From Veronia nyctiphanis (GTDB lineage: Bacteria > Pseudomonadota > Gammaproteobacteria > Enterobacterales > Vibrionaceae), in the NCBI RefSeq assembly GCF_004116385.1, contig NZ_PEIB01000002.1:62001-126000 (forward strand): a stretch of 64,000 nt of DNA, given 5' to 3'. Position numbers and translations under genes: made by a program. The notes under the pieces were generated by a model, which did no database searches, had not been told where the DNA came from, and was given only the letters and a program-made list of their open reading frames with translations. This document shows positions 52,991 to 62,924 of this stretch, one piece after another. Each line of letters starts with the position of its first letter. Position 1 is the stretch's first letter.

Positions 52991-54285
52991 TTAGTGATAA
53001 AGCGGGAATCGCTGGCAAAGTTGCTGCACTTCTTTACGAACGCGCTCTTCAACATCAGTGTTGCCATCTGGTGATTCAACCAATCCATCAAGAACATCAC
53101 CAATCCACTCACCAATTTGACGGAACTCTTCAGTACCAAAGCCTCGCGTCGTGCCAGCAGGGGTACCAAGACGAATTCCAGATGTCACCATTGGTTTTTC
53201 AGTATCAAAAGGAATACCGTTTTTGTTACAGGTAATACCTGCGCGCTCAAGCGCGACTTCCACCTGATTGCCTTTGAGTCCTTTCGGGCGCAAATCAACC
53301 AACATCAGGTGTGTATCTGTTCCGCCAGTCACAATGTCACACCCACGAGTCTGAAGGACTTCAGCAAGTGCTTTTGCGTTTGCAACGACGTTGTTGATGT
53401 AGAATTTAAATTCAGGCTCAAGTGCTTCGCCGAAAGCAACCGCTTTTGCAGCAATCACATGCATTAAAGGACCACCCTGGAGCCCCGGGAATACCGCTGA
53501 ATTGATCTTTTTATTGATGGCTTCATCGTTGGTCAGGATCATGCCGCCGCGCGGGCCGCGAAGTGTTTTGTGCGTAGTCGTTGTTACCACATGTGCGTGA
53601 GGAATCGGACTTGGGTGTGAGCCAGTCGCAATTAACCCCGCGATGTGAGCCATATCGACCATGAGAAGCGCACCAACGCTGTCTGCGATTTCTCGGAATT
53701 TTGCGAAATCAATGTGGCGTGGGATGCAGAACCGCCAGCAATGATAAGTTTTGGCTTATGTTCTTCTGCCAGCTTAGCAACCTGCTCGTAATCAAGTTCC
53801 AGAGTTTCTTCGCTAACGCCATACTGAACCGCGTTAAACCATTTGCCAGAAAGGGCAGGGCGTGCGCCGTGTGTTAAGTGGCCGCCCGCATCAAGTGACA
53901 TACCAAGAATGGTGTCACCTGGCTGAAGAAGCGCCAACATGACTGCGCCGTTTGCCTGTGCACCAGAATGCGGTTGAACGTTCGCATACTCACAACCAAA
54001 CAGTTGCTTGGCACGCTCGATAGCAATGGCTTCGACTTCATCGACATGCTCACAGCCACCGTAATAGCGACGTCCCGGATAACCTTCGGCGTACTTATTG
54101 GTCAGGCAACTGCCTTGTGCCTGCATAACGGCTTTCGATACGATGTTTTCAGAGGCAATCAACTCGATTTGTTGATTTTGACGTTTCTCTTCAGCCTTGA
54201 TACCTGCCATGACTGCGCCGTCAGTCTCATCCAGGTTGGTGGTGAAGAAGTTTTCGTGTTGTCCAGTCTGATAGCGAGGTTTCAT
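52991..54285 (-). CDS. glyA: Serine hydroxymethyltransferase (one apparent indel)
   Basis: Interconverts serine and glycine with tetrahydrofolate. The frame slips near 53726. One extra A in TCTGCATCCC gives [20 protein letters not shown] and joins halves to 431 residues, slightly longer than the 417 of E. coli GlyA and like the gcv-linked isozyme of vibrios. [39 protein letters not shown] and the PLP lysine in [16 protein letters not shown] are visible. It supplies or uses the methylene-THF made by the cleavage system next to it. Confidence 0.95.
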
Positions 54286-54352
54286 TTTTCAGTCCTTTGT
54301 CATCAGAGTGCCTTTTTTGCAGGCACTTTGTCTGCTCTGGTTTTTGCTGTTT

Positions 54353-55753
54353 TCAGCAAGCGACCACGTTAATGGGGATGGTATTGGTTGCAAGACCACC
54401 CAAAGAGGTTTCTTTGTATTTACTCATCATATCGAGCCCGGTCTCGTGCATCGTTTTGATTACGGTGTCTAAGGGTACGTGATGTTCACCGTCACCGTTC
54501 AATGCCAATCGCGTTGCATTGATAGCTTTAACCGCGCCCATGGTGTTTCTTTCGATGCAAGGTACCTGAACCAGGCCATGAATTGGATCACAAGTAAGGC
54601 CGAGGTTATGCTCCATTCCGATTTCAGCAGCATTCTCAATTTGTTCGAGACTCGCACCCATTGCCGCCGCAAGACCAGCTGCAGCCATAGAACAAGCTAC
54701 GCCAATCTCACCCTGACAGCCCACTTCTGCAGCAGAAATAGAGGCATTCGTTTTGTAGAGTGAGCCAATCGCAGCAGCGGTAGCCAAAAAGATTCTTATG
54801 CCATCGGTGTTGCCGCGGGATACAAATTTGTTGTAGTACGCGAGCACGGCCGGAATGACGCCAGCAGCGCCATTCGTTGGCGCAGTGACAACCTGTCCGC
54901 CAGCTGCATTCTCTTCATTTACTGCCATGGCGTACATGTTCACCCAATCATTACTGTCGAGTGGCAAACCAGTGTGGTGCATCTTGTTAATTGACTGATA
55001 CAGCGTTTTGGCACGTCTCTTAAGCTTTAGACCACCCGGGAGAACACCATCTGCTTCAATGCCGCGCTCTATGCACTCAAACATGACCCGCCAAATAGCA
55101 TCGATGCCTTCATGAACGTTATGAATAGTGGCGTTTGGGTTCTCAGCCACGGCGCGAGCAAGTTCATTATCGAACATGACCTGTGCGATTGTTTTGTTCG
55201 CTACGCGGCAGTGCTCAATAAGTTCGGCCGCGCTACTGAAAGGGAAGGGGAGTTCAATGTTATCTTGGTCAGACTCCGTTTCCCCCTGCTTAACAACAAA
55301 ACCTCCACCAACGGAGAAAAACGTCGCGCTATGAAGCTGCTTGCTGTCTTTGCCGAAGGCGGTTACCGTCATGCCATTGGGGTGTTCTGTCAGCACCTTA
55401 TCGCAATGAAAAACAATGTCGTCATCCCATTCAAACGAGATATCGGTTTTTCCTGCGAAAGAGAGCATTTTGGAGGTTCTGATATTTTCTGAGCGGGTCG
55501 GGATGGTGTTGGAATCGATATACTGTGGCCATTCGCCTAGCAGCCCCATGACACATGCAACATCTGTTGCGTGGCCTTTGCCTGTTAGTGCCAGTGAGCC
55601 ATAAAGATCAACCACGATTTTCTCAACGCTGTCAGTCAACGTTAGCTCGTCTATTTCCTCGACAAAGCGGGCACAGGCAACCATTGGACCTACCGTATGG
55701 GAACTGGAAGGACCGACTCCGATTTTAAACAGATCAAACATGCTGTGACTCAT
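54353..55753 (-). CDS. sdaA: L-serine ammonia-lyase (iron-sulfur)
   Basis: Deaminates serine to pyruvate. 466 residues, no break, ATG after AAGGAGA. Family marks are [36 protein letters not shown]-like [20 protein letters not shown], and the cluster cysteines in [30 protein letters not shown]. First gene of the glycine/serine operon: glycine made or degraded by GlyA/GcvHP is tied to serine use. A perfect TTTCCTATAGGAAA palindrome lies 147 bases upstream. Confidence 0.96.
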   Translation of the reverse strand: MSHSMFDLFKIGVGPSSSHTVGPMVACARFVEEIDELTLTDSVEKIVVDLYGSLALTGKGHATDVACVMGLLGEWPQYIDSNTIPTRSENIRTSKMLSFAGKTDISFEWDDDIVFHCDKVLTEHPNGMTVTAFGKDSKQLHSATFFSVGGGFVVKQGETESDQDNIELPFPFSSAAELIEHCRVANKTIAQVMFDNELARAVAENPNATIHNVHEGIDAIWRVMFECIERGIEADGVLPGGLKLKRRAKTLYQSINKMHHTGLPLDSNDWVNMYAMAVNEENAAGGQVVTAPTNGAAGVIPAVLAYYNKFVSRGNTDGIRIFLATAAAIGSLYKTNASISAAEVGCQGEIGVACSMAAAGLAAAMGASLEQIENAAEIGMEHNLGLTCDPIHGLVQVPCIERNTMGAVKAINATRLALNGDGEHHVPLDTVIKTMHETGLDMMSKYKETSLGGLATNTIPINVVAC

Positions 55754-55831
55754 GCATGTCTCCTTGCTCTATAACATTCCCAATAAGGGGTGAAAGCTCT
55801 GCGACATCAGGAATCAAACTTAATATTGCGT

Positions 55832-55846
55832 TTAACCCTGGGTTAA
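55832..55846. promoter_or_regulatory. Palindrome in the sdaA leader
   Basis: TTAACCC-T-GGGTTAA, perfect 7-base arms, between the sdaA start and the TTTCCTATAGGAAA site. Possible operator or short leader hairpin. Confidence 0.4.
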
Positions 55847-55899
55847 TTCCCTTCATTGTTGGCTAACATACAAAACCCCGTACCCATCCGCAAAATAAA

Positions 55900-55913
55900 T
55901 TTCCTATAGGAAA
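55900..55913. promoter_or_regulatory. Perfect operator-like palindrome upstream of sdaA
   Basis: TTTCCTATAGGAAA is a perfect 14-base dyad, flanked by AC on the right. A near copy lies 260 bases away before the XRE gene. Predicted site for that XRE/cupin regulator. Confidence 0.65.
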
Positions 55914-56159
55914 CACGCAGTGTGATCATTGTTACACTTTCATTCTAGCAATCCTAGCAAATAATGATTATCAACAAACGTTTGCATTATTGCTGAGTGA
56001 GCACATGGCTTTAAATGCCAAAACTGACAATAACCACTTAAGTTATTGATGTATATCTATATATTTATATATGTAGATATTTATTTCTTTATCTGTATTT
56101 GAGTGTCTGATATTTGTACATTTTTTGCTGACAAAAAAGACAAAAGTTGATTTCTGGAG

Positions 56160-56173
56160 TTTCCTATACGAAA
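56160..56173. promoter_or_regulatory. Matching operator-like palindrome upstream of the XRE gene
   Basis: TTTCCTATACGAAA matches the sdaA site in 13 of 14 positions and lies 102 bases upstream of the XRE start. Predicted autoregulatory site. No glycine riboswitch is seen in 55754-56274. Confidence 0.65.
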
Positions 56174-56274
56174 CTTTTTAGCGAAATTGTTAACCGTGTT
56201 GGTGAAACCATCATGATGTTCGTGTAAAAATGAACGTGTTTACAACAGAATCTCAACAGGAATGATGACAACGA

Positions 56275-56913
56275 ATGACTGAGACAAACTCACAGGAAGT
56301 GTTACCGGCAGTATCAATTGAGCGAGCAGCGAAGCCTGACACGGCTGATACACAGATAGCGCCGCTCAAACTGGGTGAGCGCCTAAAAGAAATTCGTACT
56401 GCGGGTGGCCTGACCCTGGAGGAAGCGAGTCAACTCACCGGTCTAGCGAGGTCAACGTTGTCGAAAATTGAGAATGAGCAGATTTCTCCGACATTTCAGG
56501 CAATGCAGAAGTTAGCTGCAGGCTTGAATATCGATATTCCCCAGCTTTTCTCTCCTCCCACAAATCGTACAGCGGCGGGTAGACGAGATATTACCCGTGC
56601 AGGAGAGGGGAAACCCCGACCGACTGGCACCTATGAACACGAACTTCTAGCGACTCAGCTAAGACACAAGAAAATGATGCCATTCAAAACCCGCGTTCGA
56701 GCGCGAAGCTTTGACGATTACGGTGATTGGATAAGACATGACGGGGAAGAGTTCCTCCTCGTGTTGGAAGGCAGTATCCAGTTTTATTCAGAATTCTATG
56801 AAGCTATCACCCTTACCGAGGGTGATAGTGCTTATTACGACGCCAACATGGGACATATGTTGGCGTCGTTGAGCGAAAAAGACGCATTGATACTTTGGGT
56901 TACCGCGTCCTGA
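56275..56913 (+). CDS. XRE-family regulator with C-terminal cupin domain
   Basis: 212 residues. A helix-turn-helix (about 33-88; RLKEIRTAGGLTLEEASQLT, ARSTLSKIENEQISPTFQAM) is followed by a cupin sensor (about 115-210; HDGEEFLLVLEGSIQFYSEF, TEGDSAYYDANMGHMLASLS). Such proteins usually repress amino-acid catabolic genes and are relieved by a small molecule. It lies between the divergent sdaA-glyA-gcvHP operon and gcvT, 92 bases before gcvT, and so is probably the local glycine/serine regulator. Two matching palindromes flank its promoter. Confidence 0.9.
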   Translation: MTETNSQEVLPAVSIERAAKPDTADTQIAPLKLGERLKEIRTAGGLTLEEASQLTGLARSTLSKIENEQISPTFQAMQKLAAGLNIDIPQLFSPPTNRTAAGRRDITRAGEGKPRPTGTYEHELLATQLRHKKMMPFKTRVRARSFDDYGDWIRHDGEEFLLVLEGSIQFYSEFYEAITLTEGDSAYYDANMGHMLASLSEKDALILWVTAS

Positions 56914-56972
56914 ACAGGATAGGTAGGTAACAAATTACATTGGCATCACTCATGGTGCAGTACACAAATAAG

Positions 56973-56987
56973 TGCGTGTAACACGCA
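56973..56987 (+). promoter_or_regulatory. Palindrome just upstream of gcvT
   Basis: TGCGTGT-A-ACACGCA, perfect 7-base arms, ends 18 bases before the gcvT start and close to its ribosome-binding site. It could be an mRNA hairpin or operator. Confidence 0.45.
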
Positions 56988-57005
56988 GTTATCATGGAGC
57001 GAAAC

Positions 57006-58123
57006 ATGTCTCAGGAACTTCACAAAACCCCACTACATGCCTGCATATCGAAATGGGCGGGAAAATGGTCCCGTTTGCAGGTTATGACATGCCAGTACAA
57101 TATGCACTGGGTGTTCGTAAAGAACACATTCACTGCCGCGAACATGCTGGTTTGTTTGATGTCTCTCACATGGGTCAGTTACGCCTTCACGGTGCTGACG
57201 CGGCCGCTGCCCTAGAAAGCCTTGTGCCTGTTGATATTCAAGACCTTCCTGCTGGTAAGCAACGTTATGCGCTATTCACCAATGAACAAGGCGGCTTGAT
57301 GGATGATCTGATGGTGACCAATTTTGGTGATCATCTGTTCTTGGTCGTGAATGCAGCGTGCAAAGAGCAAGACATTGCCCATCTTGAAGCAAACCTGCCT
57401 GCAAGTGTTGAACTTGAGCGTCTCGATGATCGTGCATTGCTTGCCTTGCAGGGGCCAGAGGCGGCTGTTGTTTTGTCTAAACTCAACCCAGTCGTTGCGG
57501 ATATGGTGTTTATGGATGCCGTTAAGGTCGAACTAAATGGTGTTGAGTGCTTGGTGAGCCGTTCTGGTTACACTGGCGAAGATGGTTACGAGATTTCAGT
57601 CCCGTCAGAGCATGCCGACGCGCTCGCTCGTGCGTTGCTGAGCGACGATGCGGTTGAGTGGATTGGCCTTGGTGCGCGTGACTCACTGCGTCTTGAGTGT
57701 GGCCTCTGTCTCTATGGCAATGACATCGACACAACAACAACCCCTGTTGAAGCGAGCCTGCTATGGGCAATCAGTAAGAACCGTCGTCTTGACGGTGAGC
57801 GTGCAGGTGGTTTCCCGGGCGCTGATATCATCCTTCCACAAATCGTCAATAAAGATGTGAACCGTAAGAGAATTGGTTTGCTTGGCCAAAGCAAAGCGCC
57901 AGTTCGCGAGGGCAGTGAGCTGTTTGATGCTGACGATAATAAGATTGGTGTAGTAACCAGCGGTACGTTCGGTCCAACTAAAGGCATGCCTGTTGCGATG
58001 GCTTATGTAAATGCTGAAGTTGCCGTGATCGGTACCGAAGTATTCGCAGAGGTCCGTGGTAAGAAATTACCTATGACTGTCGAGAAAATGCCGTTTGTTC
58101 CGCAACGTTATTATCGCGGCTAA
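57006..58123 (+). CDS. gcvT: Aminomethyltransferase, T protein (one apparent indel)
   Basis: Transfers the methylene group from GcvH to tetrahydrofolate. ATG 57006 (MSQELHKTPLHA) has GGAG 8 bases upstream. One extra C at 57040 restores HALHIEMGGKMVPFAGYDMP and gives 372 residues. VQYALGVRKEHIHCREHAGL, DVSHMGQL, YTGEDGYEISVP and GLGARDSLRLECGLCLYGND are family landmarks. Separated from gcvHP by a divergent arrangement, it is probably co-transcribed with the XRE gene. Confidence 0.95.
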
Positions 58124-58142
58124 CATTACGCTTTGTTATGTG

Positions 58143-58174
58143 AAAAAGCACAGCTTTACGCTGTGCTTTTTTTT
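58143..58174 (+). terminator. Intrinsic terminator after gcvT
   Basis: AAAAAGCACAGC/GCTGTGCTTTTTTTT with a 5-base loop. The following 58175-58456 holds only a small dyad (ATGTCTT/AAGAGACAT near 58386-58405) and no gene. Confidence 0.92.
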
Positions 58175-58456
58175 GTACTCAACTTACAGAAAATGCCTTT
58201 TCCATGGCGGTTTGTAAGCAATTAATAATGTTTTCGAGGTGAGTCCGAGCAGTTGTTCTGTCAGTCATCATCTGGACCAGTGTAAATGTTATTATTTGTC
58301 AAAGAGAAATAATTGATATCTACCTATGATGTGAAATAGGTCAGACTTAAAAACATTGGACAGCAAACGTCAGATATCTAGATTAATGTCTTAGGTAAGA
58401 GACATCTTTTCATTAAGGTGATGAGTGTGGCTGATACGGAAGGGAGGCCTGACAAC

Positions 58457-59071
58457 ATGTTAGCTGAACAAAATGAAAAGGGCGAAATTGATAACCCACT
58501 CATTTGGCCAATTCTGACGATATTAGAAGCGTCACCAGAAAGCTGGAAAGTCCACCATCTCATGTCTGAGTTGCAGAAAACAACCATCATTGACCCTCTT
58601 GATGATGATGTGCAGCTTGACCTGTTCAAAAGAAACTTCCTTATCATGAACGCGCTTTTTCAGCTGCAAGAAATGCTTTACCCGAAGCAATGGCTTCAAG
58701 TTGAGTCGATGGACATAAAATTGGTGTTCCGATCAACAAAGTTGGGTTTGCAGCGACAAGAAATAGATGTCAAAGATCCTCTCAGAGAGTACTACCTGAA
58801 TTGGCGTAACTACAATGCGCAAGAGGATGATGTTCGAGAAATGCTCCGTTCATTTTGGAAGCGTTACCGTCGACATATTGGTCACACAACAGAGAACACA
58901 GTCGAAAGAAGTAATGCGTTGGCTGCGTTGGGTCTACCTATTGATGCTAGTGAGAAAGATATTCGTCAGCAATGGCGAAAGATGGCACTGAAATGGCACC
59001 CAGATCGCCCTGAGGGTGATGCTAACGTGTTCAGAACAATGTGTGAAGCATGGCAGAGTTTGCGTTTGTGA
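58457..59071 (+). CDS. DnaJ-related protein with C-terminal J domain
   Basis: 204 residues from ATG 58457, chosen for GGGAGG 9 bases upstream; a GTG at 58418 would add 13 residues. The N-terminal two thirds (NPLIWPILTILEASPESWKV, FKRNFLIMNALFQLQEMLYP) is the DNAJ_related domain of marine gammaproteobacteria. The C-terminus is a J domain with KWHPDRPEGDANVF, holding the HPD that stimulates DnaK. Substrate or target unknown. Confidence 0.88.
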   Translation: MLAEQNEKGEIDNPLIWPILTILEASPESWKVHHLMSELQKTTIIDPLDDDVQLDLFKRNFLIMNALFQLQEMLYPKQWLQVESMDIKLVFRSTKLGLQRQEIDVKDPLREYYLNWRNYNAQEDDVREMLRSFWKRYRRHIGHTTENTVERSNALAALGLPIDASEKDIRQQWRKMALKWHPDRPEGDANVFRTMCEAWQSLRL

Positions 59072-59096
59072 ATGAGTTTGTTCTGAGTGATGGTTT

Positions 59097-59121
59097 GCGC
59101 ACTTTGAAGTGCGCTTTTTTT
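59097..59121 (+). terminator. Intrinsic terminator after the DnaJ-related gene
   Basis: GCGCACTT/AAGTGCGC followed by seven T, 26 bases past the stop. Confidence 0.88.
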
Positions 59122-59145
59122 CTGGAAACAATTCGTAGGGTTAGC

Positions 59146-59400
59146 ATGAAACGCAGTAATTTGGTATTGATAATTGCAATCTTTTCTTCTTCAGCATTTG
59201 GGTGGCAATTGATTGAGCAAGATGAAGCCGATTTACCCACCGTTTATATACGGGTTGAATGCAACAGCGCCGAGCAACTGATTATCGCAAGCCACCCATT
59301 AGCTAATGAATACTATGATATTTATGGCCAACCTCATGAGACGCTCGACAAAGCCGCACGTATTTCTTGTCAGGAGACGCCAAATATAGAATTACAGTAG
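59146..59400 (+). CDS. Small secreted two-cysteine protein, copy A
   Basis: 84 residues from ATG 59146, with AGGG upstream. Signal peptide MKRSNLVLIIAIFSSSAFG, then a mature part of about 65 residues. It is a paralogue of the protein at 62578: both have Trp at the mature start, then TV, V-x-C, Y-x-D-x-x-G-x-x-H, LD-x-A and SC at the same spacing. Ends 4 bases from the stop of the convergent metzincin gene. No known family. The flanking arrangement suggests a role linked to that protease, such as inhibitor or partner (inference). Confidence 0.75.
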   Translation: MKRSNLVLIIAIFSSSAFGWQLIEQDEADLPTVYIRVECNSAEQLIIASHPLANEYYDIYGQPHETLDKAARISCQETPNIELQ

Positions 59401-59404
59401 GCTG

Positions 59405-62398
59405 TTATTCAGCAGACGATACGCATACCAGTGCTTTATCATTCCCCAATTTGTGCGTCATCCAATAATGTCCTGACTTCATTGCATCATCGTCAAACGT
59501 GAGTTTCCAAATTCTGTAGCCCAGAGGCTCATCACGAGAAAGGAATACTTTTACAGACAGCTCGCCAAGTTTATTATTGTCACTTAAGTGATCCCACAGT
59601 TCTTGATACTGACTTTTAGTCGCTAAGTTTGAACCAGGTAATTCACAGCTCCGCCTGATAGCCCATCCGTTGTCATTTGGCTCTAGAACACTCACTGATA
59701 GTACAGTGAATATATTGGAGCCAACTTTATATCTTGGTGATGTGCTCAATTCTGTTTTTGCAATCTTAAGTGTTGCAACGTTGTCTGAAGTCTCAGTTGA
59801 CGCTCTAATAAACAAAGGGCATTTTGGCGGCGTATCATAGCTGAGTGTTAAACCAGTATTATCTTTACTCGGGAAATATTCGGTGTTGAATGTCCATTTA
59901 CATGCCGTAATGATTTTAATCTTGACTTCGCTTATGTCGTTGTTGCCCAGATTCGCAAACGAGACATTTAACGCCTTTTCATCATTCAAGTTTGCATCCA
60001 TCACCAGTTCGGGATACTTGAGTGTTCCGCGAGAAGTACGGGTTTGTTGCTCCGTAATACCGGGCATATAATTTTTTGCAAAATAGTCTGCAAAACCGTA
60101 AGTCATTCCAGACGCATGAGACATACCAACGGCATGGGCTATTTCGTGATACCAGATGTTGTAGTACTGGCCACCGTTTTTCCAGTGCCGATGGTTTTCA
60201 TTAATATAACTTTGCCAGATAGATGCCCAGCCACCACTTGTATTGATGTAAGCACTAAGGTTCGCACCGCTGCCACCACCCATGCCCTCTGCGCTGTATT
60301 GATTTCGCATAATTTTCAACGTTAACCTGTGGCCTTCAGCGGCAAATTTGAGGAGGTTGTAAACCCCGTAGGGGAGTTGAGGGTTGTTGTAGTTACCACA
60401 CTTAGCGTTATCGTAATTACAACGATTTTCGAAAAACGTCAGCATTGCATTTGCGTAGCTTTTTGTGTTTGCCAAATTGTAAATATTGATGGCTGTAATT
60501 TCAGCGAGTTTCCTTTCTTCAATATTTGGCAGGCTATAACATGTTTTTTCCTTATCGGTACACAGCTCCTCAACATTGTTTGGTCCGATTGTTATTGTTG
60601 GATTAAACAACCGGTATTGATGAGCGTAAATGATGCTTTCTGTCATTAGTGAGGGGAAGTCGACTTCAGCTTCGCTATATTCGGGCAGAGTTTCTGAGAG
60701 TTTCACTAAGGTAAAAGCCTTGTTACTTCCCAGTTGAACAGGCAGTGCATTAATTGGAATGGGGGTGTTGTTTTTCACGTACCAGATATTATCTGATTTA
60801 CGAAAGCTGATGTCGTTGAAGTTAAACCGATCTGGCTTATCCAATGCTGTGATGTCTTCAATTAGTCCTTCAATGTGATTCACATTTTGTAATTTTAATG
60901 GGAGGGTCAGTTCTGTAACCGATACGCTTTCGTAACTCTCGTTTACTGCAGGAACCGCTTCAAATTCTACTGATATTTCACAATCGCTATCAACATTGCT
61001 TACAGTATAGTTATTGCCGTCTTGAATTCCGCTACAACCAGTGACGCTGGCTACTTGCTGTAAATTTCCCGCAAGCATTGAAAAAGTCTGGTTATCTTGA
61101 TGTGTTAATTGAGATGCGTCGGGGGAAATAGTCCCATCACCTATTACAGATGTCGACACGCTATATAGCTTTGGTGTGAAATCAGCGGTTATCTGACAGT
61201 CTTCAGTGACTTCAGACAACACATAGAGATCACCGTTCAAGACACCCTGACAGCCATTGATATTGCTGATTTCATGATGTACTTCTGGAGATACTGTAAT
61301 GTCTATCATCTGGCTGTTTTTCAGTTCAGTCTCTGTTATCGAGAGGCTTCCTTCACCCAGGATCGCTGTCGTCACTTGGTAATATTTCTCTTTGAAGGAC
61401 AGTGACACTTCACAATGGCCATCAGTGCCGTTTATTGTATACGTATTCCCGCTAAGGTTACCTTGACAACCATTGACTGTATTCACTTCATAATGTTCAT
61501 CAGGAGTGATTGTAAAGCTCACTGATTGATTATATTTGATTGATTGTTGTGTGGGGGAGATGCCACCATTTCCGTCAATCGAGAACGTTATATCGTATAA
61601 TTTGGGGGAGAATGTCAGTGACAAGCTACAGTCTTCGTTTAATTGATCGACTGTTATTAATGAGTCAGAGGTGCGTAGTGCATTACAACCGTTTATTTGT
61701 GATAGTTGGTAATGTTCTGAGGGGTTAACAGTGAAGCTTTGTGTTTGGCTGTTTGTCAGTTGCGCACTAGTAGGGTGATAGTACCGTTGCCCGAGACTTT
61801 TGTTTTTATCGAGTATACATTGGCCATAAATTCGGCATTAATATTACAGTCATTTGTTAATTCTCTTATGGCAAGGCGTCCGTCTTCCATCACCCCACCA
61901 CAACCAGTGAAACTTATTAGGGAGTGGTAACTATCAGGCGTCGCAGTAAAACTTACCTCTTCACCGTAAGGTAATAAAAAAGATGACGGTCGAATTGAAC
62001 CCTCTCCGATTTCGTTTGTGGTAATTGAGAAAATATCGGGTGTTATAGTGATTTCAATATTGCAATTTTCATTTATATCTTTAATTAAGAACGTATTTTT
62101 TTCTAAGGTTCCATTACAGCCTGTTGCAGTTTCTACAGAATGGTAATCTGATAAAAAGAGCTCAATGAGAGTGTTCTCTCCCTCTTTAAAGTCTCTAGTA
62201 CCTGATTTTGTAAGCGTCTTATCACCTGCGAAGTAACCTTGCCCTTTTCCTTTAATTTCAAACGAAAGGCTTAAACGTTTCTGGTTTAACTGAGTTAATG
62301 CAGTTGCTTTGAGTGAATCTTTACTCGTTGATTTTTCTTGAGAGTCACAGCCTAAGAGAAGAATGGGCAAGATAAAAAAAAAGTGTTTTTATTTTCAT
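59405..62398 (-). CDS. Repeat-bearing lipoprotein metzincin metalloprotease (two apparent indels)
   Basis: About 997 residues once two indels are fixed: nine A at 62374 should be eight (start ATG 62398, lipobox LLLGC), and one C is missing near 61780 (restoring GTITPTSAQLTNSQTQSFTV). Six tandem domains of about 72 residues follow (roughly 25-465), each with a G-x-G-x-I/L-x-P core, a SFT-type strand, a GC pair and DC, resembling divergent InlB/Flg_new repeats. The catalytic region has WYHEIAHAVGMSHASGMTYG, a full HEXXHXXGXXH zinc site with a Met-turn-like GMTYG. A GMGGGSGANLSAY loop precedes it. Loosely like M66 enzymes; family not assigned. Confidence 0.85.
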
Positions 62399-62577
62399 AA
62401 TAATAAGGCCGGTTATGATTATATAGAATGATATTCTTTATTTAATGTGAGACGCATAAATCATCAGATATTTTATAATAGTAAAGTGTAAGATTAATTT
62501 CCCATGGTTTTTTCGTCATAAAAATTCCGTGAGTAATTCAATGATCATTTCTTATGTAGAATGTATAAAGGTGTAAG

Positions 62578-62847
62578 ATGATAAATAATAAAAAAATTTT
62601 TTGTATTGTGGCCATGCTAGTGCTTCCTTTTCATGCGAAATCATGGGTAGTGGTTTCAGAGAGTATGGAAGGAGACGGTACAGTTGTATTCTATGAAGTT
62701 AATTGCGATAGCGGTTTAGTTATTTCTATCTCAGCCGATATCAAAGAGAGCACATATTTTGATACTGAGGGTAACACTCATGACTCTTTGGATGATGCAA
62801 TAAGCCGGTCTTGCTCTGGTGATAATTTGACTGATGGATCAATGTGA
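62578..62847 (+). CDS. Small secreted two-cysteine protein, copy B
   Basis: 89 residues with a signal peptide (IFCIVAMLVLPFHAKS) and AAGGTG upstream of the ATG. Shares the W...TV...V-x-C...YFD-x-x-G-x-x-H-D-S-LD-x-A...SC pattern with the protein at 59146. It is divergent from the metzincin gene, 180 bases from its start, so the two paralogues bracket the protease. Unknown family. Base composition is very AT-rich at the start, as in the neighbouring gene. Confidence 0.75.
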   Translation: MINNKKIFCIVAMLVLPFHAKSWVVVSESMEGDGTVVFYEVNCDSGLVISISADIKESTYFDTEGNTHDSLDDAISRSCSGDNLTDGSM

Positions 62848-62924
62848 AAACGTATTTTATATTTTCTCAGTTCTATGATCTGTTTTTTGACTAGAAATTA
62901 AGATAGTGAATTGCTCTATACATC

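Noticed and set aside
52981-53169. Separate small gene at the end of glyA
   Set aside because: It is an alternate frame of the conserved glyA C-terminus.
55754-57005. Glycine riboswitch upstream of sdaA or gcvT
   Set aside because: I looked for the GCCGAAGG-like aptamer core in both leaders and found none. The XRE-gcvT gap is only 92 bases. Protein control fits better.
59146-62847. Classical toxin-antitoxin pair
   Set aside because: Both small proteins carry signal peptides and are paralogues of each other; neither looks like a known toxin or antitoxin.
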